Source: an uncultured Alphaproteobacteria bacterium
GTDB taxonomy: Bacteria; Pseudomonadota; Alphaproteobacteria; HIMB59
Assembly: GCA_902611415.1 (NCBI GenBank)
Contig: CACLZM010000001.1
Span: 1 to 64,000 of the forward strand
Length of the DNA: 64,000 nt
Direction: 5' to 3'
Both the position numbers and the translations under genes were made by a program. This document shows positions 46,971 through 55,833 of this stretch, piece by piece (within the stretch, counting starts at the first letter, position 1; every line of letters starts with the position of its first letter). Below the pieces are notes generated by a model. That model ran no database searches, had not been told where the DNA came from, and saw only the letters and a list, made by a program, of their open reading frames with translations.

Positions 46971-48140
46971 ATGAGTTCAATTTTTTTAGATAAATCTTCA
47001 ACTTTACCAATTAGTGATAACAGGTTTGATAAAGGGCCTTTTTTTGAATTTTATCATAAAGAGGATAATTCTTATGGTGTATACGCCGATCGCTATTTTC
47101 CAATATCTGTTGGAAATAAAATCAAAGATAGTTACTGGAATTTGAGAAGAAAAGCTGTCATGTATGATGTACCTGAAAAACCTATTCAAATAGAGGGACC
47201 ACAGTCAGAGGAATTTCTTGATAAAATATTTTGTCGCAAAATTAAAGATATGAAAGTAGGAAGAGGTAAATACGCAATTGCCTGTTATGAAAATGGCGGA
47301 ATATTTATAGATGGTGTACTTTTTAGATTAGAGCAAAATAAATTTTGGTACGTCCAACCTGATGGACCCCTTGAAACTTGGTTAAAAGCTCATCAAAAAA
47401 ACTATGAAGTTACTATAACTGACCCTAATTCTCGAGTGATACAAATTCAAGGTCCAATTTCTAAAGATATAATTTCAAAGCTAACAAATGGAGAAATAAA
47501 CGATGAATTTAAATACTATCATTCAGGTTATTCAAAAATTGCTGATCAAAATGTATATGTCTCTAGAACAGGATGGACTTCTGAATTAGGCTACGAAATT
47601 TATACTCTAGGAAATAAGACTGATTATAAAAAAATTTGGGATACTATTTGTGAAATCGGATATCCGATGGGTATGACATTTGATGGTCTAGAATCAATGG
47701 ATATAAGAAGAATTGAAGCGGGCATCCTAGATAACAACACAGATTTTGACTCTTCAATGAATCCTTATGAAATTGGATTAGGCTCTCTAGTTGATTTAGA
47801 GAAAGAAAATTTTATTGGAAAAAAAGCTTTAGAATTTTTATCAACAAAATTTGGAAAGAGATTATTTGGTATAACTACCGATAAAGAAATTATTCCAAGA
47901 GCAAAAGTTTATTTATCATCAAATGAACAAAAAATTGGATATCTTTCAGCATCAACTTGGTCTCCTACTTTAGAAAAGTATGTAGGTTATGTACGTTTTG
48001 ACTACCCTGGTGAGTGGAAAGAATTTCAAATTAAAGTCGAGTCTGTTAATGATAATTTAGCTGACTGCGAAATAATTGATTTACCATTTTACGATAAAGA
48101 AAAACTCATCCCAAAGGGGATAGACAAAAATATTCCTTAA
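46971..48140 (+). CDS. GcvT-family aminomethyltransferase-like protein, possible demethylase
   Basis: 389 residues, GcvT fold plus C-terminal beta-barrel: RRKAVMYDVPEKPIQIEGPQ near 56, CYENGGIFIDGVLFRL near 104, SRTGWTSELGYEIYT near 198, RRIEAGILDNN near 245 and ENFIGKKALEFL near 279. Tetrahydrofolate-dependent C1 transfer is the family role. It follows tdm by 17 bases and lies end-to-end with the tmm unit. Not the glycine cleavage T protein, since no gcvH/gcvP is near. It could be a second methylamine demethylase component or a DMSP-demethylase relative; I cannot decide which. Confidence 0.78.
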   Translation: MSSIFLDKSSTLPISDNRFDKGPFFEFYHKEDNSYGVYADRYFPISVGNKIKDSYWNLRRKAVMYDVPEKPIQIEGPQSEEFLDKIFCRKIKDMKVGRGKYAIACYENGGIFIDGVLFRLEQNKFWYVQPDGPLETWLKAHQKNYEVTITDPNSRVIQIQGPISKDIISKLTNGEINDEFKYYHSGYSKIADQNVYVSRTGWTSELGYEIYTLGNKTDYKKIWDTICEIGYPMGMTFDGLESMDIRRIEAGILDNNTDFDSSMNPYEIGLGSLVDLEKENFIGKKALEFLSTKFGKRLFGITTDKEIIPRAKVYLSSNEQKIGYLSASTWSPTLEKYVGYVRFDYPGEWKEFQIKVESVNDNLADCEIIDLPFYDKEKLIPKGIDKNIP

Positions 48141-48310
48141 TCTTTATTTTTTTCTTTTCTAAAGAAGGGTATTAAAAAAACAAAACAAGCTACAAAGAAA
48201 AAAAGACTTCCAAACATAGCCCAGAAACTACCAATACTTGATATTATAAAGCCTACGGCAGAAATAATAAATAAAACCCATCCAATAAAATTAAGAGTAT
48301 TATTGGACAT
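48137..48310 (-). CDS. Small two-helix membrane protein downstream of tmm
   Basis: 57 residues read directly from the minus strand: starts MSNNTLNFIGWVLFI at 48310 and ends RKEKNKD with TAA at 48137. Two hydrophobic helices (about 8-24 and 29-50) with a positively charged C-terminal tail, giving a helical hairpin topology. The ATG is 7 bases after the tmm stop, so it is probably translated by coupling. Its stop overlaps the stop of the convergent GcvT-like gene by 4 bases, an arrangement seen at four other real gene pairs here. No family recognised. It may help anchor Tmm or pass substrate, but this is speculation. Confidence 0.65.
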   Translation of the reverse strand: MSNNTLNFIGWVLFIISAVGFIISSIGSFWAMFGSLFFFVACFVFLIPFFRKEKNKD

Positions 48311-48317
48311 ATAATAT

Positions 48318-49652
48318 TTATTTTGTATCTAAATATGTAGCCATAGAGTCATCCATAGCATCCAACCATGTAGTGTGATGTGAGGGACCAGTGGTGCCAG
48401 TGACAGGCGAGGAAAAGGATTTATCTCTATAAGTCAGGATATTTTCTTCCTTATGGTGCTCCCAATCATAAAAATGTTTGCGAATTAACTCAAAGTCAAT
48501 TTTTGGGTAGTCAACAGCAGAACATAAATCCACACAATAATCTGTTTGAAAATCAATCATTTGATAGGCATCCTCTAGGGCCTCTTCCTTTTTAACCCAG
48601 TTATCAATATCCTTTGCTAACTCATCAGCTGAAGGCAGAATTATTTTGTTCATTATTATGTCTCTAACATACCAAGCTTGGGCATCAAACATGTTAAAAG
48701 TATGAAACTGATCTTGCATACCAAGATAAAACAAATTTTGATTATTTTGCCATACTACTCCTTTGTATAAGTTTGGAGGATACAGCCTGTTATGAGTTTT
48801 TAATTTTAGATCTTCTGGTAAAAAAGGAAAATGATGCAAGTAACCTGTACATAGTATTAAGGCATCCATTTCTTGAACTGTGCCATCTTTAAAAACTGCT
48901 TTGTTTCCATCGATCTTATCCATGTAATGTACTTCTTTCATGCCTTCAGGCCAATTGAAACCCATTGGATTGTTTCTATAACCAATAGTAACAGTTTTAG
49001 CTCCATATTTATGGCACTGTAACGCTACATCTTCAGCAGAATAACTACTTCCAAGAACGACAACGTTTTTATCTCTAAACTCTTCAGCGTCTCTGAAATC
49101 ATGAGAGTGCATTATTCTCCCTGGAAAACTATTCATTCCCTCATATTCAGGAATGTAGGGAACAGAGAAGTGACCAGTCGCAACAACTAATTTATCAAAA
49201 CTCTCAGTTTTAGTTTGATCGTCTTTTTTATTTCGGTATGTAATATCAAATCCATTACCATTATCAGCAACAGAGGTAACAGTAGTGTTAAACTTTACGT
49301 ATTTTTTTACATCTGAATTTTCTGCACGACCTAAAATGTAATCTTGAAGGACGGCTCTTGGAGGGAAGGAGGGAATTGGTTTTTTGAAATGCTCATCAAA
49401 AGAATAATCTGCAAATTCAAGGCACTCTTTTGGCCCATTCGACCAAAGGTATCTATACATGCTATTGTGAATTGGATCTCCATATTGATCAGACCCGGTT
49501 CTCCAAGTATAATTCCAAAGACCACCCCAACTTTCTTGTTTTTCAAAGGCAACAACCTCAGGAATATTTTCGCCTTTGCTTTGCGCTTGATGCAGAGATC
49601 TTAAAAAAGATAGTCCACAGGGACCTGTACCAATTAGTGCAACTTTTGTCAT
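48318..49652 (-). CDS. tmm: Trimethylamine monooxygenase (flavin-containing)
   Basis: 444 residues, the usual Tmm length. FAD motif VALIGTGPCGLSFLR near 4-18, the FMO identifying motif FPGRIMHSHDF at about 176-186, and NADPH motif VLGSSYSAEDVA near 198-209. GGAGGAGA precedes the ATG. Oxidises trimethylamine to TMAO with NADPH and oxygen; it can also act on DMS. Transcribed away from mgdA; the intervening 173 bases hold a palindromic operator. Together with Tdm and the importer it completes TMA to dimethylamine conversion. Confidence 0.95.
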   Translation of the reverse strand: MTKVALIGTGPCGLSFLRSLHQAQSKGENIPEVVAFEKQESWGGLWNYTWRTGSDQYGDPIHNSMYRYLWSNGPKECLEFADYSFDEHFKKPIPSFPPRAVLQDYILGRAENSDVKKYVKFNTTVTSVADNGNGFDITYRNKKDDQTKTESFDKLVVATGHFSVPYIPEYEGMNSFPGRIMHSHDFRDAEEFRDKNVVVLGSSYSAEDVALQCHKYGAKTVTIGYRNNPMGFNWPEGMKEVHYMDKIDGNKAVFKDGTVQEMDALILCTGYLHHFPFLPEDLKLKTHNRLYPPNLYKGVVWQNNQNLFYLGMQDQFHTFNMFDAQAWYVRDIIMNKIILPSADELAKDIDNWVKKEEALEDAYQMIDFQTDYCVDLCSAVDYPKIDFELIRKHFYDWEHHKEENILTYRDKSFSSPVTGTTGPSHHTTWLDAMDDSMATYLDTK

Positions 49653-49750
49653 TATTCTCCTCCGATTTGAATTAATATTAATAATTAAATTTTAATTTCC
49701 AATCCATTTTTTGTCATACTCTGTAATAAATACAGGGATAATAAAAATGT

Positions 49751-49769
49751 TGTTTCATATTATGGAACA
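49751..49769. promoter_or_regulatory. IclR-type palindromic operator between tmm and mgdA (site A)
   Basis: TGTTTCATATTATGGAACA, an inverted repeat with one arm mismatch, 57 bases before mgdA and about 99 bases before tmm on the other strand. Near-identical palindromes lie at 57870-57888 and 58711-58737, next to the iclR gene. Site and regulator assignment inferred from recurrence. Confidence 0.7.
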
Positions 49770-49825
49770 GGTTTATTGTAGCATTTTATTAGGAATATAT
49801 ATTTTCGAAGAGGTTTAATTGAATC

Positions 49826-51082
49826 ATGCAAAAGTACTCAGTTTTTAGTTTAGTAAAAAATGCTTTCACCAACCATGAAAATTGGGAGGTAGCTTGGAAA
49901 GACCCTGAGCCTAAAAAAGAATACGATGTCATAATTGTAGGCGGCGGTGGTCATGGTCTTGCAACAGCTTATTATCTTGCAAAAGAACATGGCATCACAA
50001 ACGTTGCCATTCTTGAAAAGGGTTGGATTGGTGGAGGTAATGTTGGAAGAAACACCACCATCTTGAGATCTAACTATATGTTTGATTCAAACGCTCATTT
50101 TTATGAGTTTGGCATGAAGCTTTGGGAAACACTTAGCCAAGAATTAAATTACAACGTTATGTACTCACCGAGAGGAATTATAAACTTAGCTCACTCTGAT
50201 GCACAAATGAATGCTTACGCTAGAAGAGGTAACTCTATGAGATTAAATGGTATTGATGCAATTCTTCTTGGAAGGGATGATTTAAAAAAGATGATCCCAT
50301 TTGCAGATTTTTCAGAAACATGTCGTTTTCCCATTCATGGTGGTTTAATGCAACCACGTGGAGGAACTGCAAGACATGATGCAGTTGCTTGGGGATATGC
50401 GAGACAGGCAGACTCCATGGGTGTCGATATAATTCAAAATTGTGAAGTGACAGGTTTTGATGTTAACAACGGAAAAATAGAAGGTGTTCAAACATCAAGA
50501 GGAAATATTAAAACTAAAAAAGTTGGATTGTGTGTTGCTGGAAGCACTACACTTTTAGCAGACATGTTAAATATGAGACTTCCAATTGAAGCACATGTTC
50601 TGCAAGCTTGTGTCTCAGAACCAGTTAAACCTTTACTTCATAACGTAGTTACATTCGGAGCAGGTCACTTTTATTGTAGCCAATCTGACAAAGGTGAAAT
50701 GGTTATGGGTGGTGATTTAGATGGTTACAATAGCTATGCTCAAAGAGGAAATATGCCAATGATACAGCATGTTTTAACAGGTGGATTGGCTGTCTTCCCA
50801 AACTTTAGTAGACTCAAAATGCTTCGAACTTGGGGAGGTATTATGGATATGTCCATGGATGGTTCTCCAATAATCGATAAAACTCATATTGAGGGGGTAT
50901 ATCTTAATTGCGGTTGGTGTTATGGAGGCTTTAAAGCTACTCCTAGCTCAGGTTTTGTTTTTGCACATACAATAGCACAAGATCAAGTACATGAACTCAA
51001 CTCAGAATTTAACCTTGAAAGATTTCATACTGGAAAAATTATAGATGAAAAGGGTGTAGGCCCTAAACCTTGGATCGGTTAA
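49826..51082 (+). CDS. mgdA: N-methylglutamate dehydrogenase subunit A (sarcosine oxidase beta-like)
   Basis: 418 residues, SoxB-like. FAD-binding VIIVGGGGHGLATAYYLAKEHG near 35-56, GNVGRNTTILRSNY near 71, and GGTARHDAVAWGYARQAD with His about 184, the position of the His that holds covalent FMN in heterotetrameric sarcosine oxidase. First gene of a four-gene SoxBDAG-like set. Near tmm, gmaS and mgsABC such sets are N-methylglutamate dehydrogenases: N-methylglutamate to glutamate plus a C1 unit. A sarcosine oxidase role remains possible because sequence alone does not separate the two well. Confidence 0.86.
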   Translation: MQKYSVFSLVKNAFTNHENWEVAWKDPEPKKEYDVIIVGGGGHGLATAYYLAKEHGITNVAILEKGWIGGGNVGRNTTILRSNYMFDSNAHFYEFGMKLWETLSQELNYNVMYSPRGIINLAHSDAQMNAYARRGNSMRLNGIDAILLGRDDLKKMIPFADFSETCRFPIHGGLMQPRGGTARHDAVAWGYARQADSMGVDIIQNCEVTGFDVNNGKIEGVQTSRGNIKTKKVGLCVAGSTTLLADMLNMRLPIEAHVLQACVSEPVKPLLHNVVTFGAGHFYCSQSDKGEMVMGGDLDGYNSYAQRGNMPMIQHVLTGGLAVFPNFSRLKMLRTWGGIMDMSMDGSPIIDKTHIEGVYLNCGWCYGGFKATPSSGFVFAHTIAQDQVHELNSEFNLERFHTGKIIDEKGVGPKPWIG

Positions 51083-51085
51083 AAG

Positions 51086-51358
51086 ATGTTAGAAATAAAA
51101 TGCCCATACTGTGGTAAGCGCTCACAAAATGAATTTTCTTATGGCGGAGACGCCACTATAAAAAGACCTCAACTAGGAGAAGAAATTTCAACCGAGGATT
51201 GGGATAATTTTGTTTACTACAGAGATAACCCAAGGGGAAAACACTCAGAACTATGGCATCATGTTTCTGGATGTAGACAATGGTTTAAAGTCTCAAGAGA
51301 CACCGCTACACATGAAATTTTTGACACTTGTAAAATGAACGAGGACTTTAATGTTTAA
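51086..51358 (+). CDS. mgdB: N-methylglutamate dehydrogenase subunit B (sarcosine oxidase delta-like)
   Basis: 90 residues, SoxD-like zinc protein: CPYCGKRSQNEFSY near 5-18 and HHVSGCRQWFKVSRDTATHEI near 64-84 give the three Cys and one His metal site. Structural small subunit of the heterotetramer. 3-base gap after mgdA and 8-base overlap with mgdC. Confidence 0.92.
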   Translation: MLEIKCPYCGKRSQNEFSYGGDATIKRPQLGEEISTEDWDNFVYYRDNPRGKHSELWHHVSGCRQWFKVSRDTATHEIFDTCKMNEDFNV

Positions 51359-54350
51359 CAGTTTTAGAACAACCAACTCAACTGGACTTATTAATAAGGA
51401 TAAGAAAATTAATTTTACTTTTAACGGTACTATTTATCATGGCTATGAAGGAGACACTCTTGCATCTGCTTTAATTGCAAATGGTGTTCATTTAGTTGGA
51501 AGAAGTTTTAAGTATCATCGACCTCGCGGTTTTTTGGGAGTTGGTGTTGAAGAACCAAATGCAATGGTACAATTGCATGATGGCAATAAATCTGAACCTA
51601 ATATCATTGCAACCGAAGTTGAGTTAGTTGAGGGATTAAAAGCTAAAAGTCAAAATTGTTGGCCTTCAGTTCAATTTGATATTGGAGAAATCAATAATGT
51701 CTTAAATCGTTTTTTTCCTGCAGGTTTCTATTACAAAACATTTATGTGGCCAAAAAGTTTTTGGATGAAAATCTATGAACCATTTATAAGAAAAGCTGCT
51801 GGTATGGGTAAAGCACCGCTGTTACCTGACCCAGATAGGTACGAGCATAATTATGAACACTGCGATGTACTAGTTGTTGGCTCTGGCCCATCAGGCCTCG
51901 CAAGTGCTCTGGCTGCTGCTAAAAATGGGGCAAGGGTTATATTAGCAGAAGACAAGCCTAATTTTGGTGGCTCTCTTCTAACTGACGAAGTTACGATTGG
52001 TAACATGTCAGGAAAAGAGTGGGCTAGTGATACCATTTCCCAACTAAAAAGTATGCCAAATGTAATATTAAAAAAAAGGTCACAAGTCTTCGGATACTAT
52101 GATCACAATATGACGGTAATGATTGAAAGAGTTAGCGATCATATTGAAAATCCGTCAAAATACACACCAAGACAAAGACTACATTATATTAGAGCTGGAG
52201 AAGTAATAGTTTCAACTGGTTCTATTGAAAGACCAATATCTTTTGGAAACAATGATAGACCAGGAATTGTATTAGCCTCAGCAGCAAAAGAGTATATGAA
52301 GGTTTATGAAACATTAGTTGGTAAGAAACCAATTATATTTACCAATAATGATACAGCATATTCAACTGCCCTTGAGTTTATTAAAAATGATATTGAACCA
52401 ATCATTGTAGACACTCGAGACAGCTCAAACGGTGAATTAGTCAAGGAAGTTCAGCAAAAGGGTATTTCTATAAAATTTAATTCAGGGATCGCAGACACTA
52501 AAGGACATTTGAAGATAAATTCTGCTATCATCGGCAAGCTTGACTCTTCAAAAGAGTCTTTTATTTCAGAAGAAACAGTAGAGTGTGATTGCATTTGTAT
52601 GTCCGGAGGCTGGACACCAACGGTACATTTATCTTCCCAAGCTGGAAATAAATTAAAGTTTAATGAGGATATTGATGCGTTCGTACCGGATAAAAAAAGA
52701 CAAAAAGAAACAGCAATTGGAGCAGCTAATGGTTCTTTTACCTTAAATCAATCTCTAGCTGAAGGTTTTCAAGTGGGCTTTGATTTATCAAACAAATTCA
52801 CAGATCAAAATAATCCTACAAATAGTCCCAACTCAAATGAACCTAGCTATGAAAAACATGAAAAGCTCTGGTGTATGCCTTTACCATCTGGAAAAAAACC
52901 AAAACGCTTTATCGACTTTCAAAATGACGTTGCAGTTTCTGATGTAGAGCTAGCAATTAGAGAAGGCTTCAGATCAATTGAGCACGTCAAAAGATATACA
53001 ACTCTTGGGATGGCTGGCGATCAAGGCAAGACAAGTAATTTAAATGGTTTGCAATATGTATCTAAAATTGAAAAAAAGATTGTTCCAGAAGTTGGTCATA
53101 CAACATTTAGACCACCGTACACTCCTGTAACAATTGGAGCTATCGTGGGTAGAGAAGTTGGTAATCACTATTTACCGACAAGAAAATCTCCCATTCATAC
53201 ATGGCATGAGGAAAATAATGCTGTTTTTGTAGCGGCAGGTTTATGGCAAAGACCCAGATACTACCCAAGGGGTTCTGAGGATATGAACAGTGCTGTTAAT
53301 AGGGAAGCTGCAAATGTAAGAAAAAACGTTGGAATTTGTGATGTTACGACACTTGGTAAGATTGATATTAAAGGTCCGGATGCACCAGAATTCTTAAACA
53401 GAGTTTATACAAATGCATGGCTGAAACTGCCCGTTGGAAAAGCTAGATATGGTGTAATGCTAAGGGAAGATGGCATGGTTTTTGATGATGGAACAACATC
53501 TCGATTATCTGAAAATCATTTTCATATGACTACCACTACTGCCCAAGCTGCAAATGTTTTATCGCACTTAGAGTATTATTTACAAGTTGTATGGCCAGAT
53601 TTAGATGTAAATGTCTTATCAACTACTGAACAGTGGTCTGGTATAGCAGTGGCAGGTCCGAAATCTAGAGATCTTTTATCAAAATTATTTCCTGATGTAG
53701 ATATGTCAAATGAGGGTCTACCATTCATGGGTCTTGTTGACTCTTCAATAGACGGTATCAAAGCTAGAATTTATAGAATTTCTTTTTCTGGCGAACTAGC
53801 TTATGAGGTAAATGTCGAGTCAAACTATGGTCTTTATATTTGGAAGAAGATCATGGAAGAAGGTCAGTCATTTGATATTCAACCATACGGAACAGAGGCT
53901 CTATCAACCTTAAGAATAGAAATGGGTCATGTCGCAGGAGCAGAATTAGACGGACGCACTATTCCTTTTGATGTTGGACTGAATAGTATGGTGAGTCAGA
54001 AAAAAGATTTCATAGGTAAAAGATCTTTATCTAAAGACGCATTCACTGAGTCGGATAGACAAACTATTGTTGGACTTGTTCCATTAGACAAAAAAACAAA
54101 GATCCCAGAGGGTTCACATATTATAGAAGATAACAGTGCTGTTGCCCCAATACCTAAACTTGGACATGTTTCATCTTCTTGTTGGAGTGTTGAATATAAT
54201 AATCCTTTTTCCATAGCCATAATAAAAGATGGTAAAAATAAAATTGGTAAAAATCTATATGCTGTCTCTCCTTTAAAAGATATTTCAATTCCCGTTGAGG
54301 TAGTATCCTCACACTATGTTGACCCCGAAGGCTCAAGGGTGAGATCATAA
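51351..54350 (+). CDS. mgdC: N-methylglutamate dehydrogenase subunit C (sarcosine oxidase alpha-like)
   Basis: 999 residues, full SoxA length. N-terminal ferredoxin-like region (FNGTIYHGYEGDTLASALIANG, GRSFKYHRPRGFLGVGVEEPN), an NAD/FAD two-dinucleotide domain (DVLVVGSGPSGLASALAAAKNGA near 173-195), the A3 region (MSGGWTPTVHLSSQAG), and C-terminal GcvT domains (SFSGELAYEVNVES, RIEMGHVAGAELDGR). Binds NAD, FMN and tetrahydrofolate in the complex, so the released methyl can be trapped as methylene-THF. Ends in an overlap with mgdD. Confidence 0.92.
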   Translation: MFNSFRTTNSTGLINKDKKINFTFNGTIYHGYEGDTLASALIANGVHLVGRSFKYHRPRGFLGVGVEEPNAMVQLHDGNKSEPNIIATEVELVEGLKAKSQNCWPSVQFDIGEINNVLNRFFPAGFYYKTFMWPKSFWMKIYEPFIRKAAGMGKAPLLPDPDRYEHNYEHCDVLVVGSGPSGLASALAAAKNGARVILAEDKPNFGGSLLTDEVTIGNMSGKEWASDTISQLKSMPNVILKKRSQVFGYYDHNMTVMIERVSDHIENPSKYTPRQRLHYIRAGEVIVSTGSIERPISFGNNDRPGIVLASAAKEYMKVYETLVGKKPIIFTNNDTAYSTALEFIKNDIEPIIVDTRDSSNGELVKEVQQKGISIKFNSGIADTKGHLKINSAIIGKLDSSKESFISEETVECDCICMSGGWTPTVHLSSQAGNKLKFNEDIDAFVPDKKRQKETAIGAANGSFTLNQSLAEGFQVGFDLSNKFTDQNNPTNSPNSNEPSYEKHEKLWCMPLPSGKKPKRFIDFQNDVAVSDVELAIREGFRSIEHVKRYTTLGMAGDQGKTSNLNGLQYVSKIEKKIVPEVGHTTFRPPYTPVTIGAIVGREVGNHYLPTRKSPIHTWHEENNAVFVAAGLWQRPRYYPRGSEDMNSAVNREAANVRKNVGICDVTTLGKIDIKGPDAPEFLNRVYTNAWLKLPVGKARYGVMLREDGMVFDDGTTSRLSENHFHMTTTTAQAANVLSHLEYYLQVVWPDLDVNVLSTTEQWSGIAVAGPKSRDLLSKLFPDVDMSNEGLPFMGLVDSSIDGIKARIYRISFSGELAYEVNVESNYGLYIWKKIMEEGQSFDIQPYGTEALSTLRIEMGHVAGAELDGRTIPFDVGLNSMVSQKKDFIGKRSLSKDAFTESDRQTIVGLVPLDKKTKIPEGSHIIEDNSAVAPIPKLGHVSSSCWSVEYNNPFSIAIIKDGKNKIGKNLYAVSPLKDISIPVEVVSSHYVDPEGSRVRS

Positions 54351-54946
54351 TGGAACAAGCTCAAAATCTATCACCACTTCATTTTGATCATAAGCTCGGC
54401 TTGTTTGGCGACCATGAGAATAAAGAAAACCTATTAAAAATTTCGGAAATAAAAGACCTAAGTATTTTCCAAATTGCTAAATTTAAAAAAAGCTCAATTG
54501 AGATTGAAAAAGTTACCATAAATCAACTTAATTTACCGACAGAAAGCCTAAAAGTTTCTCACAACCAAGAAACAAGAGTATTGTGGACCGGCCCTGATAC
54601 CTGGTTAATTATCTCAAAAAAAATTGACTTGAAAGAAGAAATTTACAAATCGATTAAAGATCAGGATTTTGCTATTACAGATATTTCACAATCAAGAGCT
54701 GTATTACAAATATCTGGCGTAAATGCAAAAAATGTTTTAAAAAAAGGTTCTCCAATAAATTTTAACGAAAATATGTTTAAACCAAATAATTGCGTGAACA
54801 CTACATATAACGGAATTAACATATTGATCGACTATTTAGACGACCAACCGTTTTGTTTTAACCTTTATGCATTAAGAAGTTTTGGTGGTTCTTTTTACCA
54901 TAGCATTACTGACTCGTCATTAGAGTATGGGTATGAGGGTATTTAA
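54350..54946 (+). CDS. mgdD: N-methylglutamate dehydrogenase subunit D (sarcosine oxidase gamma-like)
   Basis: 198 residues, SoxG-like GcvT-related small subunit: TRVLWTGPDTWLIIS near 77-91, AITDISQSRAVLQISG near 107-122, LKKGSPINFN near 132 and a C-terminal RSFGGSFYHSITDSSLEYGYEG. Completes the heterotetramer. mgsA of the first synthase set follows after 5 bases, so dehydrogenase and synthase are co-transcribed. Confidence 0.9.
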   Translation: MEQAQNLSPLHFDHKLGLFGDHENKENLLKISEIKDLSIFQIAKFKKSSIEIEKVTINQLNLPTESLKVSHNQETRVLWTGPDTWLIISKKIDLKEEIYKSIKDQDFAITDISQSRAVLQISGVNAKNVLKKGSPINFNENMFKPNNCVNTTYNGINILIDYLDDQPFCFNLYALRSFGGSFYHSITDSSLEYGYEGI

Positions 54947-54951
54947 TTTTA

Positions 54952-55833
54952 ATGTGTGGTATAGTTGGAATATATTTAAAAAATAAAAAATACAATTCAC
55001 AATTAGGTAAATTTCTCACTGGGATGATGAATAGTATGGCTACGCGTGGTCCTGATAGCGCAGGTTTTGCGATATACTCATCTGAGAAAAAAAAGAAGTA
55101 TAAATATTCAGTCTGCTCTAATACTGATCAGGTAAAAGAAATTTCAAAAAAACTATCTAAGCATGTAAAAGATATAAAAGTAAAATCTATTTCAGATCAT
55201 TTAATAATTGAAACAGCAATGAAGCCTAAGAAATTTATAGAAATTTTAAAAAATCATGAAGAATTAAGTTTAGTTGGATATGGTAGTTGCATAGAAATAT
55301 TTAAACAAGTGGGAAATCCGAAGGATGTTGTTAAAAATTTTTCACTAGAGAAGTTTTCTGGCTCACATGCTATTGGGCATACAAGGATGGCAACAGAAAG
55401 TGCAATCACGACAGATGGCTCTCATCCATATTCCACAGGTGAGGATGAATGTCTTGTACATAACGGATCCTTGTCAAATCATAACAATTTAAGAAGATCG
55501 CTTCAGAAAAAAGGGATTGAAATAAAGTCCATGAATGATACGGAAGTCGCTGCAGGTTATATTTCAAATGGATTATCTGACAAAAAATCACTCAAAGAAA
55601 CACTTTTGGATGGACTGAAGGACCTCGATGGTTTTTACACATTTATTTCTGGAACCAAAAATGGCATGGCAATTGTTAGAGATGAGATTGCTTGTAAGCC
55701 CGCAGTTGTTGCAGAAACAAAGGATTATGTTGCTATTGCCTCAGAGTTTCAAGCAATGGCACATTTACCAAATGTAAATTCAGCAAAAATTTTTGAACCA
55801 GAGCCCGGAAAAGTATATAGCTGGGGCAAATAA
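54952..55833 (+). CDS. mgsA: N-methylglutamate synthase subunit A, copy 1 (class II glutamine amidotransferase)
   Basis: 293 residues. Ntn-type amidotransferase with Cys nucleophile exposed at residue 2 (MCGIVGIYL), RGPDSAGFAIY near 32 and GHTRMATESAITTDGSHPY near 139. Corresponds to GlxB / PurF-like domain of glutamate synthase. Together with the next two genes it forms the three-part enzyme that exchanges methylamine and glutamate groups to give N-methylglutamate. TAATG overlap with mgsB. Confidence 0.86.
   Translation: MCGIVGIYLKNKKYNSQLGKFLTGMMNSMATRGPDSAGFAIYSSEKKKKYKYSVCSNTDQVKEISKKLSKHVKDIKVKSISDHLIIETAMKPKKFIEILKNHEELSLVGYGSCIEIFKQVGNPKDVVKNFSLEKFSGSHAIGHTRMATESAITTDGSHPYSTGEDECLVHNGSLSNHNNLRRSLQKKGIEIKSMNDTEVAAGYISNGLSDKKSLKETLLDGLKDLDGFYTFISGTKNGMAIVRDEIACKPAVVAETKDYVAIASEFQAMAHLPNVNSAKIFEPEPGKVYSWGK

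Noticed and set aside
46971-48140. DMSP demethylase (dmdA)
   Set aside because: Length and fold fit, but the family is broad, no dmdB or dmdD is nearby, and the neighbours are TMAO genes. I kept the general GcvT-like label.
49653-49825. Glycine riboswitch upstream of mgdA
   Set aside because: I looked because marine alphaproteobacteria use such switches; the stretch is AT-rich and lacks the tandem aptamer core. Only the palindrome is visible.
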